Below are positions 17,041 to 25,674 of a stretch of 48,394 nucleotides of DNA, in pieces (the stretch's first letter is position 1; each line of letters begins with the position of its first letter). Position numbers and translations under genes: made by a program. The notes beneath the pieces are model-generated. The model was not told the DNA's origin, did not search any database, and worked only from the letters and a program-made list of their open reading frames with translations. Origin of the DNA: an uncultured Clostridium sp. (lineage in GTDB: Bacteria; Bacillota; Clostridia; TANB77; CAG-508); NCBI GenBank assembly GCA_947651825.1, contig CANTAQ010000010.1, positions 1 through 48,394 of the forward strand, in the 5' to 3' direction.

Positions 17041-18993
17041 ATGGAAATAAGTAATGAAGAATTAAAATATTTAAAAGTATTGTCTGAAAAATTTCCAACA
17101 GTACAAAGTGTATGTACAGAAATAATTAATTTAGAAGCAATATTAAACTTGCCAAAAGGAACAGAACATTTCATAAGTGATTTACATGGTGAATATGAAT
17201 CATTTCTACATATGTTAAAAAATGCATCAGGAGCTATAAAGACTAAAATTGATAACTTATTTAAAAATAACATGACACACGAAGAACGAAGGAAATTAGC
17301 AACATTAATTTATTACCCAGAAGAAAAATTAAAATTAATAAAAAAAGAAACAGATAATATAGAAGAGTATTACAGAATAACTTTATATAGACTTATTGAA
17401 TTGTGTAAAGTTGTAGATTCTAAATATAGCAGATCAAAGGTAAGAAAGGCAATACCTAAAGAATATGAATATATAATTGATGAGTTACTACATGCAAACC
17501 AAAATGATAACCAAGATGATTACTATGAACAAATAATAGATACTATAATAAAATTAGGAAGATCAGATGCATTTATAATCGCAATTTCTAATTTAATACA
17601 ACAGTTATCAATAGATCATCTACATATAATAGGAGATATCTATGATAGAGGTCCTGGTCCACATATTATAATGGATGAACTTATGAAATATCATTCAATT
17701 GATATTCAATGGGGAAATCATGATGTAATATGGATGGGAGCGGCAGCAGGAAGCGAAGCCTGTATATTTAACGTAATAAGAATTTGCTCAAGATATAATA
17801 ACTTAGATATATTAGAAGATGGATATGGCATAAATATAAGAACACTAACAGAATTTGCAATGGAAGAATATACTAATGAACCATCAAATATATTTATGCC
17901 TAAAAATACGGATGAAAATACAGACAAAACAATTCTTGCAAAAACACATCAGGCTGCTACAATTATTCAACTGAAATTAGAAGGACAATTGATACAAAGA
18001 CATCCAGAATATAAAATGAATGATAGATTATTATTAGACAAAATAGATTACAAAAAAGGAAAAATATCAATAAATGGAAATACATATAAATTAATAGAAA
18101 ACGATTTTCCAACAGTTGATTCAGAAAATCCATATAAATTAACCCAAAAAGAGGAAGAAGTAGTAAATAAAATAACTAAATGCTTTATGAATAGTGAAAA
18201 GTTACAAAGACATGTACAATTTTTATATTCAAAAGGAAATATATATAAGATATATAATAATAACTTATTAATACACGGATGTGTTCCAATGGATATCTTT
18301 GGAGAGTTTGTAGAAGTACAAATTGAAGGAAAAAATTTAAAAGGAAGAGAATACTTAGATTATGTAGAAAAAAAGACTAGAGATGCTTTCTTCGAACAAG
18401 AAAATTTTGAAAAAAGGGAATCTGGTAAGGATTTTATGTGGTACTTATGGTGTGGTAAAAATTCTCCAATCTTTTGTAAAGACAAGATGAAAACATTTGA
18501 GAGATATTATTTATCAGAAAAAGAAACCTGGGAAGAAATAAAAAATCCATTTTATAATTTTGAGAATGATGAACAGATATCTGAAAAAGTATTAAATGAA
18601 TTTGGAATAAATCCAAATGAAGGTCATATAATTTGTGGACATATACCAGTTAAATTTAAAGCAGGAGAAAGTCCAATAAAAGCAAAAGGAAGATTGTTTA
18701 TAATAGATGGAGGATTGTCAAAGGCGTATCAAAAAACAACTGGAATTGCTGGATACACATTAAGATATAATTCATATGGATTAACATTAGTTGCACATCA
18801 GCCATTTACATCAATAGAATCTGCAATAGTAAATGAGACAGATTTACATTCAGAGAAACAAATTGTAGAAAAAGTTGAAAGAAAGAGAATAAAAGATACT
18901 GATAAAGGAAAAGAACTAAAGCTTCAAATAGACGACTTGGAGAAATTATTGATTGCCTATAAAAAAGGAATTATAAGTGAAAAAAGAAATTAA
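17041..18993 (+). CDS. fbp: Fructose-1,6-bisphosphatase class III
   Basis: 650 residues, the length of the Firmicutes-specific class III enzyme. It hydrolyses fructose 1,6-bisphosphate in gluconeogenesis. The calcineurin-like metallophosphatase motifs are visible: SDLHGEYESF near residue 48, GDIYDRGPGPH near 200, and WGNHDVIWMGAAAGSEAC near 225. GGHIP-type metal-binding text appears late as IICGHIPVK, and HGCVPMD is the other conserved His segment. GGAGG lies 7 nt before the ATG. It follows uvrB closely without a promoter between them. Confidence 0.96.
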   Translation: MEISNEELKYLKVLSEKFPTVQSVCTEIINLEAILNLPKGTEHFISDLHGEYESFLHMLKNASGAIKTKIDNLFKNNMTHEERRKLATLIYYPEEKLKLIKKETDNIEEYYRITLYRLIELCKVVDSKYSRSKVRKAIPKEYEYIIDELLHANQNDNQDDYYEQIIDTIIKLGRSDAFIIAISNLIQQLSIDHLHIIGDIYDRGPGPHIIMDELMKYHSIDIQWGNHDVIWMGAAAGSEACIFNVIRICSRYNNLDILEDGYGINIRTLTEFAMEEYTNEPSNIFMPKNTDENTDKTILAKTHQAATIIQLKLEGQLIQRHPEYKMNDRLLLDKIDYKKGKISINGNTYKLIENDFPTVDSENPYKLTQKEEEVVNKITKCFMNSEKLQRHVQFLYSKGNIYKIYNNNLLIHGCVPMDIFGEFVEVQIEGKNLKGREYLDYVEKKTRDAFFEQENFEKRESGKDFMWYLWCGKNSPIFCKDKMKTFERYYLSEKETWEEIKNPFYNFENDEQISEKVLNEFGINPNEGHIICGHIPVKFKAGESPIKAKGRLFIIDGGLSKAYQKTTGIAGYTLRYNSYGLTLVAHQPFTSIESAIVNETDLHSEKQIVEKVERKRIKDTDKGKELKLQIDDLEKLLIAYKKGIISEKRN

Positions 18994-19011
18994 ATAAAAA
19001 GTGGAATTTAG

Positions 19012-19047
19012 GGAGTCCATCTAACAAGCTAAGGTTAGAGGGACTCT
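19012..19047 (+). other. Long hairpin without T tract after fbp
   Basis: Arms GGAGTCCATCTAAC and GTTAGAGGGACTCT pair over 14 positions with one mismatch and one wobble, around an 8-nt loop. Only TTTG follows, so it is a poor intrinsic terminator. It is the most GC-rich noncoding text in this part of the window. Possible roles are a 3'-end stabiliser, Rho-linked terminator or part of a small RNA. Confidence 0.55.
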
Positions 19048-19163
19048 TTGCAATAATATAGAGGTACTGACCGAAAACTTTATAGTGAATAATGGATTTA
19101 ATATGGAGCGCAAGGTTTGATAAAGAATTTCAGAAAAATTAAGATACAATTTTGTTAAATCTA

Positions 19164-19191
19164 TAGACATTTAGAAATATAATGATATAAT
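19164..19191 (+). promoter_or_regulatory. Sigma-A promoter for folD-dprA
   Basis: TAGACA at 19164-19169, 16-nt spacer, TATAAT at 19186-19191. A second TATAAT at 19178 lacks a matching -35. The folD ATG is 24 nt after the -10 box. Confidence 0.78.
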
Positions 19192-19214
19192 AAAACAAAA
19201 AATGAGGAGGAAAT

Positions 19215-20063
19215 ATGTCGATAATTTTAGATGGAAAAGAGACAGCTAGGAAGATAAGAGAAAGGTTAACAAATGAAGTAGCAGAATTAAGAAAGAATGG
19301 AGTAACACCAAAACTAGCAGTTATAATGGTTGGAGATGACAAAGCTTCAACAATATATGTTAGAAACAAAAGTAAAGCATGCGATGAAATAGGAATAGAA
19401 TTTACAGAACATTTGCTACCAGAAAATACAACACAAACAGAATTATTGAAACTCATAGATGAATTAAATAGTAATAAAGAAATAAATGGAATTTTATTAC
19501 AAAGTCCAATACCAAAGCATTTAGATATTAATGAAGCGTTTAGGAAAATTTTGCCTGATAAAGATGTTGATGGATTTAATCCTGTAAATGTTGGGAAATT
19601 GGTGCTGGGGCAAAATACTTTTGTATCATGTACTCCTTTTGGAATAATAAAGTTATTGGAGGAATACAATATTTCATTAGAAGGAAAAAATGCTGTAATC
19701 ATAGGAAGAAGTAATATTGTAGGAAAACCAATGTCTCAATGCCTTTTAAATAAGAATGCAACAGTTACAATCTGTCATTCGAAGACAAATAATTTAAAAG
19801 AATTTACTAAAAAAGCAGATATTTTAGTATCTGCAATTGGTAAACCTAAATTTGTAACAAAAGATATGGTAAAAGAAGGTGCAATAGTTATTGATGTTGG
19901 AATAAACAGAAATTTAGAAGGAAAAGTATGCGGAGATGTAGATTTTGAAAACATTAAAAATATGACTAGTTATATTACGCCTGTTCCTGGAGGCGTTGGA
20001 CCAATGACTATAGCAATGCTTATGAATAATGTTGTTAAGGCAACAAAGATACAAAGAAGATAA
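19215..20063 (+). CDS. folD: Methylene-THF dehydrogenase / methenyl-THF cyclohydrolase
   Basis: 282 residues, standard length. The bifunctional enzyme interconverts 5,10-methylene-THF and 10-formyl-THF. The catalytic lysine lies in YVRNKSKAC (K54). PDKDVDGFNPVNVGKL is the family signature after the first domain. GRSNIVGKP is the NADP-binding loop, and TPVPGGVGPMTIAMLMNN is the C-terminal signature. AGGAGG precedes the ATG. It supplies the same folate pool used by ThyX (44994-45659). dprA follows after 35 nt in the same transcript. Confidence 0.97.
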   Translation: MSIILDGKETARKIRERLTNEVAELRKNGVTPKLAVIMVGDDKASTIYVRNKSKACDEIGIEFTEHLLPENTTQTELLKLIDELNSNKEINGILLQSPIPKHLDINEAFRKILPDKDVDGFNPVNVGKLVLGQNTFVSCTPFGIIKLLEEYNISLEGKNAVIIGRSNIVGKPMSQCLLNKNATVTICHSKTNNLKEFTKKADILVSAIGKPKFVTKDMVKEGAIVIDVGINRNLEGKVCGDVDFENIKNMTSYITPVPGGVGPMTIAMLMNNVVKATKIQRR

Positions 20064-20098
20064 AAATAATAAGAGGGCTACAGAAATGGAAGGTATTT

Positions 20099-20961
20099 AT
20101 GAATGAATATTGGGTGTGGTTCTCACGACTTTGTAAAATAGATGTAAAAACTAAAAACAAATTATTAGAAAAATATAAAACTCCAGAGAAAATTTGGAAT
20201 CTATCTAAAAAAGATTTAGAAAGAAATACTTTTCTAAATCAAGAGAAAATAGAATATATATTAAATCAAGATTATAGGATGAATTTAAAAAAATATATAG
20301 AATATATGGAAGAAAATCAAATACATTTAATCACAATTAAGGATAAAGAATATCCATACAAATTAAAAGAAATCTATGATTCACCTATAGCCATATTTAC
20401 AAAAGGAAATAAAGACTTGCTAAAACAGAAATCTATTGCAATTATTGGAAGTAGAAGTTGTAGTTCATATGGAGAATTTATATCTAAAAATTTCGCATAT
20501 GGATTAGCTAAGAATAATATTGTTGTAATAAGTGGATTGGCAAGAGGTATTGATACATATGCACATAGTGGAACTTTAAAAATAAAAAACAGCACAATTG
20601 CAGTAGTTCGGATCTGGATTAGATCAAGTTTATCCTAAAGAAAATAGAAAAATTTTCGATAGTATTATTGAGCAAAACGGTTTAATAATTTCAGAATATA
20701 TTGTAGGAACAAAGCCTGAAAAACAAAATTTTCCTGAAAGGAATAGACTGATAAGTGCACTTTCTGATGGGGTTTTAGTAATAGAAGCAAGTAATAGGAG
20801 TGGTACATTTATAACAGTAGATTTTGCACTAGAACAAGGAAAAAATGTATATGCAATTCCACGGAAACATTGTAAGTTCAACATCAAAAGGGACTAACGA
20901 ACTTATAAAACAAGGCGCGAAAATTACTACAAATTTACAAGATATATTGGAAGATTATTAA
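20099..20961 (+). CDS. dprA: DNA processing protein DprA, split by two +1 frame shifts
   Basis: DprA loads RecA on incoming single-stranded DNA in transformation and recombination. Frame 1 (20099-20608, 170 residues) gives the N-terminal helical domain and the start of the Rossmann fold: SIAIIGSRSCSSYGE, VVISGLARGIDTYAHSGTL. Skipping C20609 continues as GSGLDQVYPKENRKIF up to VYAIP (20610-20861, 84 residues), with the conserved NFPERNR and EQGKNVYAIP. Skipping C20862 continues as GNIVSSTSKGTNELIKQGAK to the end (20863-20961, 32 residues). The 286-residue sum is a normal DprA with no lost residues. Without shifts the product is 179 residues and lacks half the Rossmann fold. Both extra Cs form an in-frame CGG. 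It is a recent pseudogene, a pair of sequencing errors or a recoded gene. The SD is GGAAGG, 5 nt before the ATG. Confidence 0.9.
20606..20612 (+). other. dprA +1 frameshift site 1 (GTT-C-GGA)
   Basis: Zero-frame reading is GTT CGG ATC and ends 9 codons later at TAA. Skipping C20609 gives GTT GGA TCT GGA, coding the conserved V-G-S-G of the DprA Rossmann fold. The A-site codon CGG is very rare in this window. Confidence 0.85.
20859..20865 (+). other. dprA +1 frameshift site 2 (CCA-C-GGA)
   Basis: Frame-2 reading is CCA CGG AAA and runs to TAA after 10 more codons. Skipping C20862 gives CCA GGA AAC ATT, coding the conserved P-G-N-I of DprA. The context again is NNN-C-GGA with CGG in the A site. 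Confidence 0.85.
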
Positions 20962-20977
20962 AACAAACTATATTTTC

Positions 20978-21006
20978 TTGAAATTTATAATCAAATGTAA
21001 TATAAT
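20978..21006 (+). promoter_or_regulatory. Sigma-A promoter for PBP gene
   Basis: TTGAAA at 20978-20983, 17-nt spacer, TATAAT at 21001-21006. It lies 16 nt after the dprA stop. Confidence 0.85.
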
Positions 21007-21044
21007 AATTTACGTATATATTTTGGATATATAGGAGGTAACAT

Positions 21045-23669
21045 ATGAGTAATGAAAATGAAAATAAAAATCAAGATACCCAACCAATAAAGAAGATAAA
21101 TAAGAAGAAAAACAAAAAAAATGATATTGAAAAAACAAAAAAATATAAAGTTAAAACAAAGAAACATCCAAAACTTAGAAGAACTATAAAAATAACTTTA
21201 TTAACAATATTGCTTATAATTATAGTTGTTGCAGGAATTATTGCAGGAAAAGTATATGGAATTTTCAAATCAGCTAAACTTAGCATGGAACAAATAGGAA
21301 TAAAATTTGAAAATACTATTTTAATAGATTCAGAAGGAAATGTTATAGGGGAATTAACAGGAGACGAAAATAGAAAAGTAGTTAAGTTAAGTGATATGTC
21401 AGAATATGTAAGAAAAGCTTTTGTAGCAATAGAAGATGAAAGATTTTATGACCATGAAGGTGTTGATATAAAAAGAACAGCATCAGCTACTTTTAAATAT
21501 GCATTAAGTAAAATAGGAATAGGAAAAGCTAACTATGGTGGAAGTACAATAACACAACAGTTAATAAAAAATTTAACAAAGGAAGACGATAGAACCGCAG
21601 AAAGAAAAATTCAAGAAATGGCAAGAGCACATTATCTAGAAAAAGAATTGTCAAAACCGCAAATCTTAGAATTGTACTTAAACTTAATCTTTCTAGGAGA
21701 TAGAGCTTCAGGAGTGGAGGTAGCTTCAAATTATTATTTTAGTAAAAGTGCAAAGGATTTAACTTTAATAGAATCTGCTTTTTTGGCAGGAATAAATGAT
21801 GGACCAAACTACTATCATCCATTTTCAGAAGAACAGGCAGATAAAGATAAAATAAAGAGAAGAGTGAAAGTTGTTCTAGACAAAATGTATGAGTTAAACA
21901 ATTCAAATTCTGAACATAAAGACAAATTTTCAATAACTAAAGATGAATATGATGCTGCTGTAAAAGAATTAGAAGAAACAGGAATAGTATTCACAAAAGG
22001 TATAATTTCAAATAATAATTATTCATATCATACAGAATCAGCAATAAATCAGGTTAAAAAGGAATTAAAAGAACTACACCCAGAATGGACAGAAGAATAT
22101 ACAGATTTATATGTAAAAAGTGCAGGATTGACAATCTATACAACTCAAAATTCTTCTTTCCAACATATAATGGAAGAAGAAGTAAAGAAAGATAAATATA
22201 TAGTTCGCTCAAAGACACAAATTGACGAAGATGGTAATTATAAAATAGGCCAAACAGCTATGGTTTTGATAGATCATAAAACAGGATATGTATTGGCAAC
22301 AGTTGGATCAATAGGAGAAAAAACAGCAGTGTTTGGATGGAATAGAGCAACAGATGCATTGAGATCACCAGGGTCTACGATAAAACCGTTAGCAGTTGTA
22401 TCACCAGGAATAGATAAAGGAATTATAACAGCAGCAACTGTTTTCGATGATATAAGTTATTCTTCAGGACCATATCAAGGATTTAAAAATTATGGATATG
22501 CATATAAAGGATTAATAACTGTTAGATATGCAATAGCTGCATCACAAAATATACCTATGCTTAAAGGAATTACAAGAATAGGAGTTCAGACATCAATGGA
22601 CTTTTTAAGAAGTGTGGGAATATCAACATTAAGGGAAGAAAATGCAAATATAAATCTTACATTAGGAGCGTTAGATGTTAGTCCATTAGAAATGGCAGCT
22701 GCATATGCAGCAATTGCAAATGATGGAGTATATATAGAGCCTACTTTTTATACAAAAGTAATAGATTCAGAAGGAAAAGAAGTATTAGTGAAGAAACAAG
22801 AGAGAAGAACAGTTATGTCTTCAGCAGCAGCATATGTTGTAAAAGAAGTATTAACAGAAGTAGTTAAATCTGGAGCAGGAGGATATACTGCAATTCCAGG
22901 AATAAGTGTAGCAGCTAAAACGGGAACAAGCCAAAACGATGAAGACAGATGGTATTGTGGATTTACTCCATACTATACAGCAGCGACATGGTTTGGATTT
23001 GATAAAAAAGAAACAGTAGTATATGCTGCAGGAAATCCAGCTGGAAGGATATGGGATGGTGTAATGGAAACAATACATCAAGGGCTTTCAGGTGCTAAAT
23101 TTTCTGATACAATGCCAAATGGAGTAACAACAAGACAAGTTTGCAAGTCTTCAGGATTACTTGTGACAGATTTTTGTTCAAATGATCCAAGAGGAAATCA
23201 AGTGTATACAGAATACTTTGTTAAGGGAACAGAACCTACAACAGCATGCACTTGCCATGTTCAGGTTGATATATGTAATGATACAGGATTACTTGCTAAT
23301 GAATTTTGTCCTAATAAGATATCTAAAGTGTTTATAACAAGAGATTCTGGAGAAACTGGAAACTGGCAAAAAGCAGCAGATGCAGAATATATGTTGACAA
23401 TAAGTGAGACATGTACTATCCATAAGAAGCCAGAAGAAAAACCACCAGAAGAAAAACCAAATGAAGAAGATAATACGACAGGAAATAATAATGTAAACAA
23501 TAACACATCTGGTAATACAACGCCAGAACCACCTGAGAACAATATACCAGAACCACCAGTAGAAAATAATACGGGAGATAATACAACAAATACAACACCA
23601 GAGCCACCTGTAAATAGTGTGCCAGAACCACCAGTAGAAAATAATACGGGAGACAATCCTGTAACATAA
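21045..23669 (+). CDS. Class A penicillin-binding protein (PBP1A-type)
   Basis: 874 residues. A Lys/Asn-rich cytosolic start is followed by one membrane helix (about 50-70). The glycosyltransferase 51 domain follows: EDERFYDHEG (130-139, catalytic E130), GGSTITQQLIKN, and later LYLNLIFLG. The transpeptidase domain has SXXK as STIK (S444, K447), SQN at 500-502 and KTGTS at 625-629. After about residue 690 comes a Cys-containing segment, then a 60-residue tail rich in Pro, Glu, Asn and Thr with a 25-residue repeat. It polymerises glycan strands and crosslinks them outside the membrane. GGAGG lies 7 nt before the ATG. cysS follows after 20 nt. Confidence 0.95.
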   Translation: MSNENENKNQDTQPIKKINKKKNKKNDIEKTKKYKVKTKKHPKLRRTIKITLLTILLIIIVVAGIIAGKVYGIFKSAKLSMEQIGIKFENTILIDSEGNVIGELTGDENRKVVKLSDMSEYVRKAFVAIEDERFYDHEGVDIKRTASATFKYALSKIGIGKANYGGSTITQQLIKNLTKEDDRTAERKIQEMARAHYLEKELSKPQILELYLNLIFLGDRASGVEVASNYYFSKSAKDLTLIESAFLAGINDGPNYYHPFSEEQADKDKIKRRVKVVLDKMYELNNSNSEHKDKFSITKDEYDAAVKELEETGIVFTKGIISNNNYSYHTESAINQVKKELKELHPEWTEEYTDLYVKSAGLTIYTTQNSSFQHIMEEEVKKDKYIVRSKTQIDEDGNYKIGQTAMVLIDHKTGYVLATVGSIGEKTAVFGWNRATDALRSPGSTIKPLAVVSPGIDKGIITAATVFDDISYSSGPYQGFKNYGYAYKGLITVRYAIAASQNIPMLKGITRIGVQTSMDFLRSVGISTLREENANINLTLGALDVSPLEMAAAYAAIANDGVYIEPTFYTKVIDSEGKEVLVKKQERRTVMSSAAAYVVKEVLTEVVKSGAGGYTAIPGISVAAKTGTSQNDEDRWYCGFTPYYTAATWFGFDKKETVVYAAGNPAGRIWDGVMETIHQGLSGAKFSDTMPNGVTTRQVCKSSGLLVTDFCSNDPRGNQVYTEYFVKGTEPTTACTCHVQVDICNDTGLLANEFCPNKISKVFITRDSGETGNWQKAADAEYMLTISETCTIHKKPEEKPPEEKPNEEDNTTGNNNVNNNTSGNTTPEPPENNIPEPPVENNTGDNTTNTTPEPPVNSVPEPPVENNTGDNPVT
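23547..23653 (+). repeat. Direct repeat in PBP C-terminal tail
   Basis: A 31-nt text coding PEPPVENNTG occurs at about 23547 and again at 23622, offset 75 nt (25 residues). A looser PEPPEN copy lies before them. The tail is disordered and repeat-built, a likely length-variable spacer. Confidence 0.8.
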
Positions 23670-23689
23670 ATTTTAGAAGGAGAATAGAC

Positions 23690-25078
23690 TTGGAAATTAA
23701 ATTTTATAATACATTAACGAAAACTAAAGACAAATTTGAACCACTAGAAGAGAATACCGTTAGAATATATAGCTGTGGTCCTACAGTATATAAAGATGCA
23801 ACAATAGGAAATATGAAATCTTATATATTTATGGATACATTAAGAAGAGTTTTAAAATATAATGGATATAATATAAAACATGCAATGAATATAACGGATG
23901 TTGGACATTTAGTATCTGATGGAGATGAAGGAGAAGATAAAATGCTAAAAGCTGCAAGAGAAGAGAAAAAAACTCCATTAGAAATTGCGGCGTTTTATAC
24001 AGAAAGATTTTTTACAGATTTTGATAGATTGAATATAGATAAGCCAGAAATTATATGTAAAGCAACTGAGCATATAACTGATATGCTTGAATTTGTCAAG
24101 ACATTAATAGACAATGGATATGCATATGAAACATCAACAGCTATATATTTTGATGTTTCAAAATTAGATAGATATGGAATTTTATCAGGAATTGATTTAA
24201 GGAATCAAAAAGCTGGTGCAAGAGTTGAAATTGATGAAGAAAAGAAAAATCCATATGATTTTGCACTTTGGATTAAAGCACCAGAAAATCATATTATGAA
24301 ATGGGAAAGTCCTTGGGGACTATGCTATCCAGGTTGGCATATTGAATGTTCTGCTATGAGTAATAAATATTTAGGAGAACAATTTGATATACATACAGGA
24401 GGAATAGACTTAGTGCCAACACATCATGAAAATGAAATTGCACAAAGCAAAGGTGCGACTGGAAAAATTCCAGCTAAGTTTTGGATGCATTGTGAATTTT
24501 TATTAATAGATGGTGGTAAGATGTCTAAAAGCTTAGGAAACATATACTTAGTTCAAGACATAATAGATAGAGGATATGATCCACTGTCATATAAAATGTT
24601 ATGCTTTACTTCTCACTATAGAAACAAATTAAACTTTACATGGGAAGGATTAGAAAATGCCCAGAATTCTTTAACTAAATTAAAAGAAGGATATGTAAAA
24701 CATAAAACAGGAACAGAAATTATAGAAAATGAAAAAATAGAAGAATATAAAACAAAATTTTTAGAAGCAATTGATGATGATTTGAATATGCCAGTAGCAA
24801 TGAGTGTGGTATGGGATATAGTGAAAAATCCAGTAAAATCAAAACAATTAGCAGACCTTTTACTAGATTTTGATAGAGTTTTAGGAATCAATATAGATAA
24901 AACAGTAGAAAAGAAAAATGAAGATGTTCCACAAGAAATATTAGAACTTGTTGAACAAAGGAAACTAGCAAAAGCAAATAAGGATTGGACTTTGGCAGAT
25001 GAAATTAGAAACAAAATACAGGAAAAAGGATATAGCATAAAAGATACAAAAACAGAAACAATAATAGAAAAAATATGA
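23690..25078 (+). CDS. cysS: Cysteinyl-tRNA synthetase
   Basis: 462 residues from a TTG start, supported by AAGGAG 7 nt upstream and alignment of the N-terminus. It charges tRNA-Cys. Zinc ligands are visible: C29 in SCGPTVY, the Cys of WHIECSAM, and His/Glu in THHENEIAQS. The HIGH motif is replaced by TIGN (38-41), a variant that lacks both histidines. KMSKS is intact in GGKMSKSLGN. The C-terminal helical region with the anticodon-binding part is complete. No T-box leader is present. It sits between the PBP gene and the dCMP deaminase gene, with gaps of 20 and 10 nt, so expression probably depends on the PBP promoter. Confidence 0.95.
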   Translation: MEIKFYNTLTKTKDKFEPLEENTVRIYSCGPTVYKDATIGNMKSYIFMDTLRRVLKYNGYNIKHAMNITDVGHLVSDGDEGEDKMLKAAREEKKTPLEIAAFYTERFFTDFDRLNIDKPEIICKATEHITDMLEFVKTLIDNGYAYETSTAIYFDVSKLDRYGILSGIDLRNQKAGARVEIDEEKKNPYDFALWIKAPENHIMKWESPWGLCYPGWHIECSAMSNKYLGEQFDIHTGGIDLVPTHHENEIAQSKGATGKIPAKFWMHCEFLLIDGGKMSKSLGNIYLVQDIIDRGYDPLSYKMLCFTSHYRNKLNFTWEGLENAQNSLTKLKEGYVKHKTGTEIIENEKIEEYKTKFLEAIDDDLNMPVAMSVVWDIVKNPVKSKQLADLLLDFDRVLGINIDKTVEKKNEDVPQEILELVEQRKLAKANKDWTLADEIRNKIQEKGYSIKDTKTETIIEKI

Positions 25079-25088
25079 GGAGAAATGT

Positions 25089-25571
25089 ATGCCAAAAAGA
25101 GATAATTATATAAATTGGGATGAATACTTTATGGGAGTTGCATTGTTATCTGGAGAACGTAGTAAAGACCCAAATTCTCAAGTTGGAGCTTGTATAGTAA
25201 GTGAAGATAATAAAATTTTATCTATTGGATATAATGGATTTCCAAGAGGATGTTCAGATGATGAAATATCATGGGAGAGGGAAGGCGAATTTGCAAATAC
25301 AAAATATCCATATGTATGCCATGGAGAATTAAATGCCATACTAAATTATACTGGTACAACACTTAAAAACAGTAGAATTTATGTTGCACTATTTCCTTGT
25401 AATGAATGTGCGAAAGCAATAATACAATCTGGTATTAAGGAAGTTATATATAAATCTGATAAATATGCAGATACAGAAGTAACAAAAATTTCAAAGAAAA
25501 TGTTAGAGATGAGTGATGTGAAATATAGGCAATACATAGCATCAGGCAAAAATATAGTTTTAGATTTGTAA
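25089..25571 (+). CDS. dCMP deaminase (ComEB-like)
   Basis: 160 residues. Zinc-dependent cytidine-deaminase fold: CHGELNAI holds the zinc ligand H78 and proton shuttle E80, and PCNEC holds zinc ligands C104 and C107. Most relatives have HAE, here HGE. SKDPNSQVGACIV and GYNGFPRG are typical of deoxycytidylate deaminases. The product dUMP feeds ThyX (44994-45659), which completes dTMP synthesis. GAGGAG lies before the ATG, 10 nt after the cysS stop. In Bacillus the relative sits in the comE operon; no comE genes are here. Confidence 0.9.
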   Translation: MPKRDNYINWDEYFMGVALLSGERSKDPNSQVGACIVSEDNKILSIGYNGFPRGCSDDEISWEREGEFANTKYPYVCHGELNAILNYTGTTLKNSRIYVALFPCNECAKAIIQSGIKEVIYKSDKYADTEVTKISKKMLEMSDVKYRQYIASGKNIVLDL

Positions 25572-25578
25572 AAATGAA

Positions 25579-25620
25579 AGGTTTGGAATTTGGGAAATAT
25601 GAATCCTAAGTTTCAAACCT
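25579..25620 (+). other. 17-bp hairpin without T tract
   Basis: Left arm 25579-25595 pairs with right arm 25604-25620 over all 17 positions (three G-T wobbles), loop AATATGAA. The text after it is ACTTGAGT, not a T run. It begins 7 nt after the deaminase stop and may protect the 3' end, act in Rho-type termination or regulate the next gene. Confidence 0.65.
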
Positions 25621-25674
25621 ACTTGAGTAACATAAGGAAATATATATCTGTGAATATGGAAGGAATGATAAAAA

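Noticed and set aside
20099..20961. dprA called simply as a decayed pseudogene
   Set aside because: All conserved residues and the downstream frames are intact and both lesions share one context, so decay alone is not the best reading, though it is not excluded.
23670..23689. T-box leader for cysS, and likewise for proS
   Set aside because: Spacers are only 20 nt or overlap the upstream gene, too short for a T-box.
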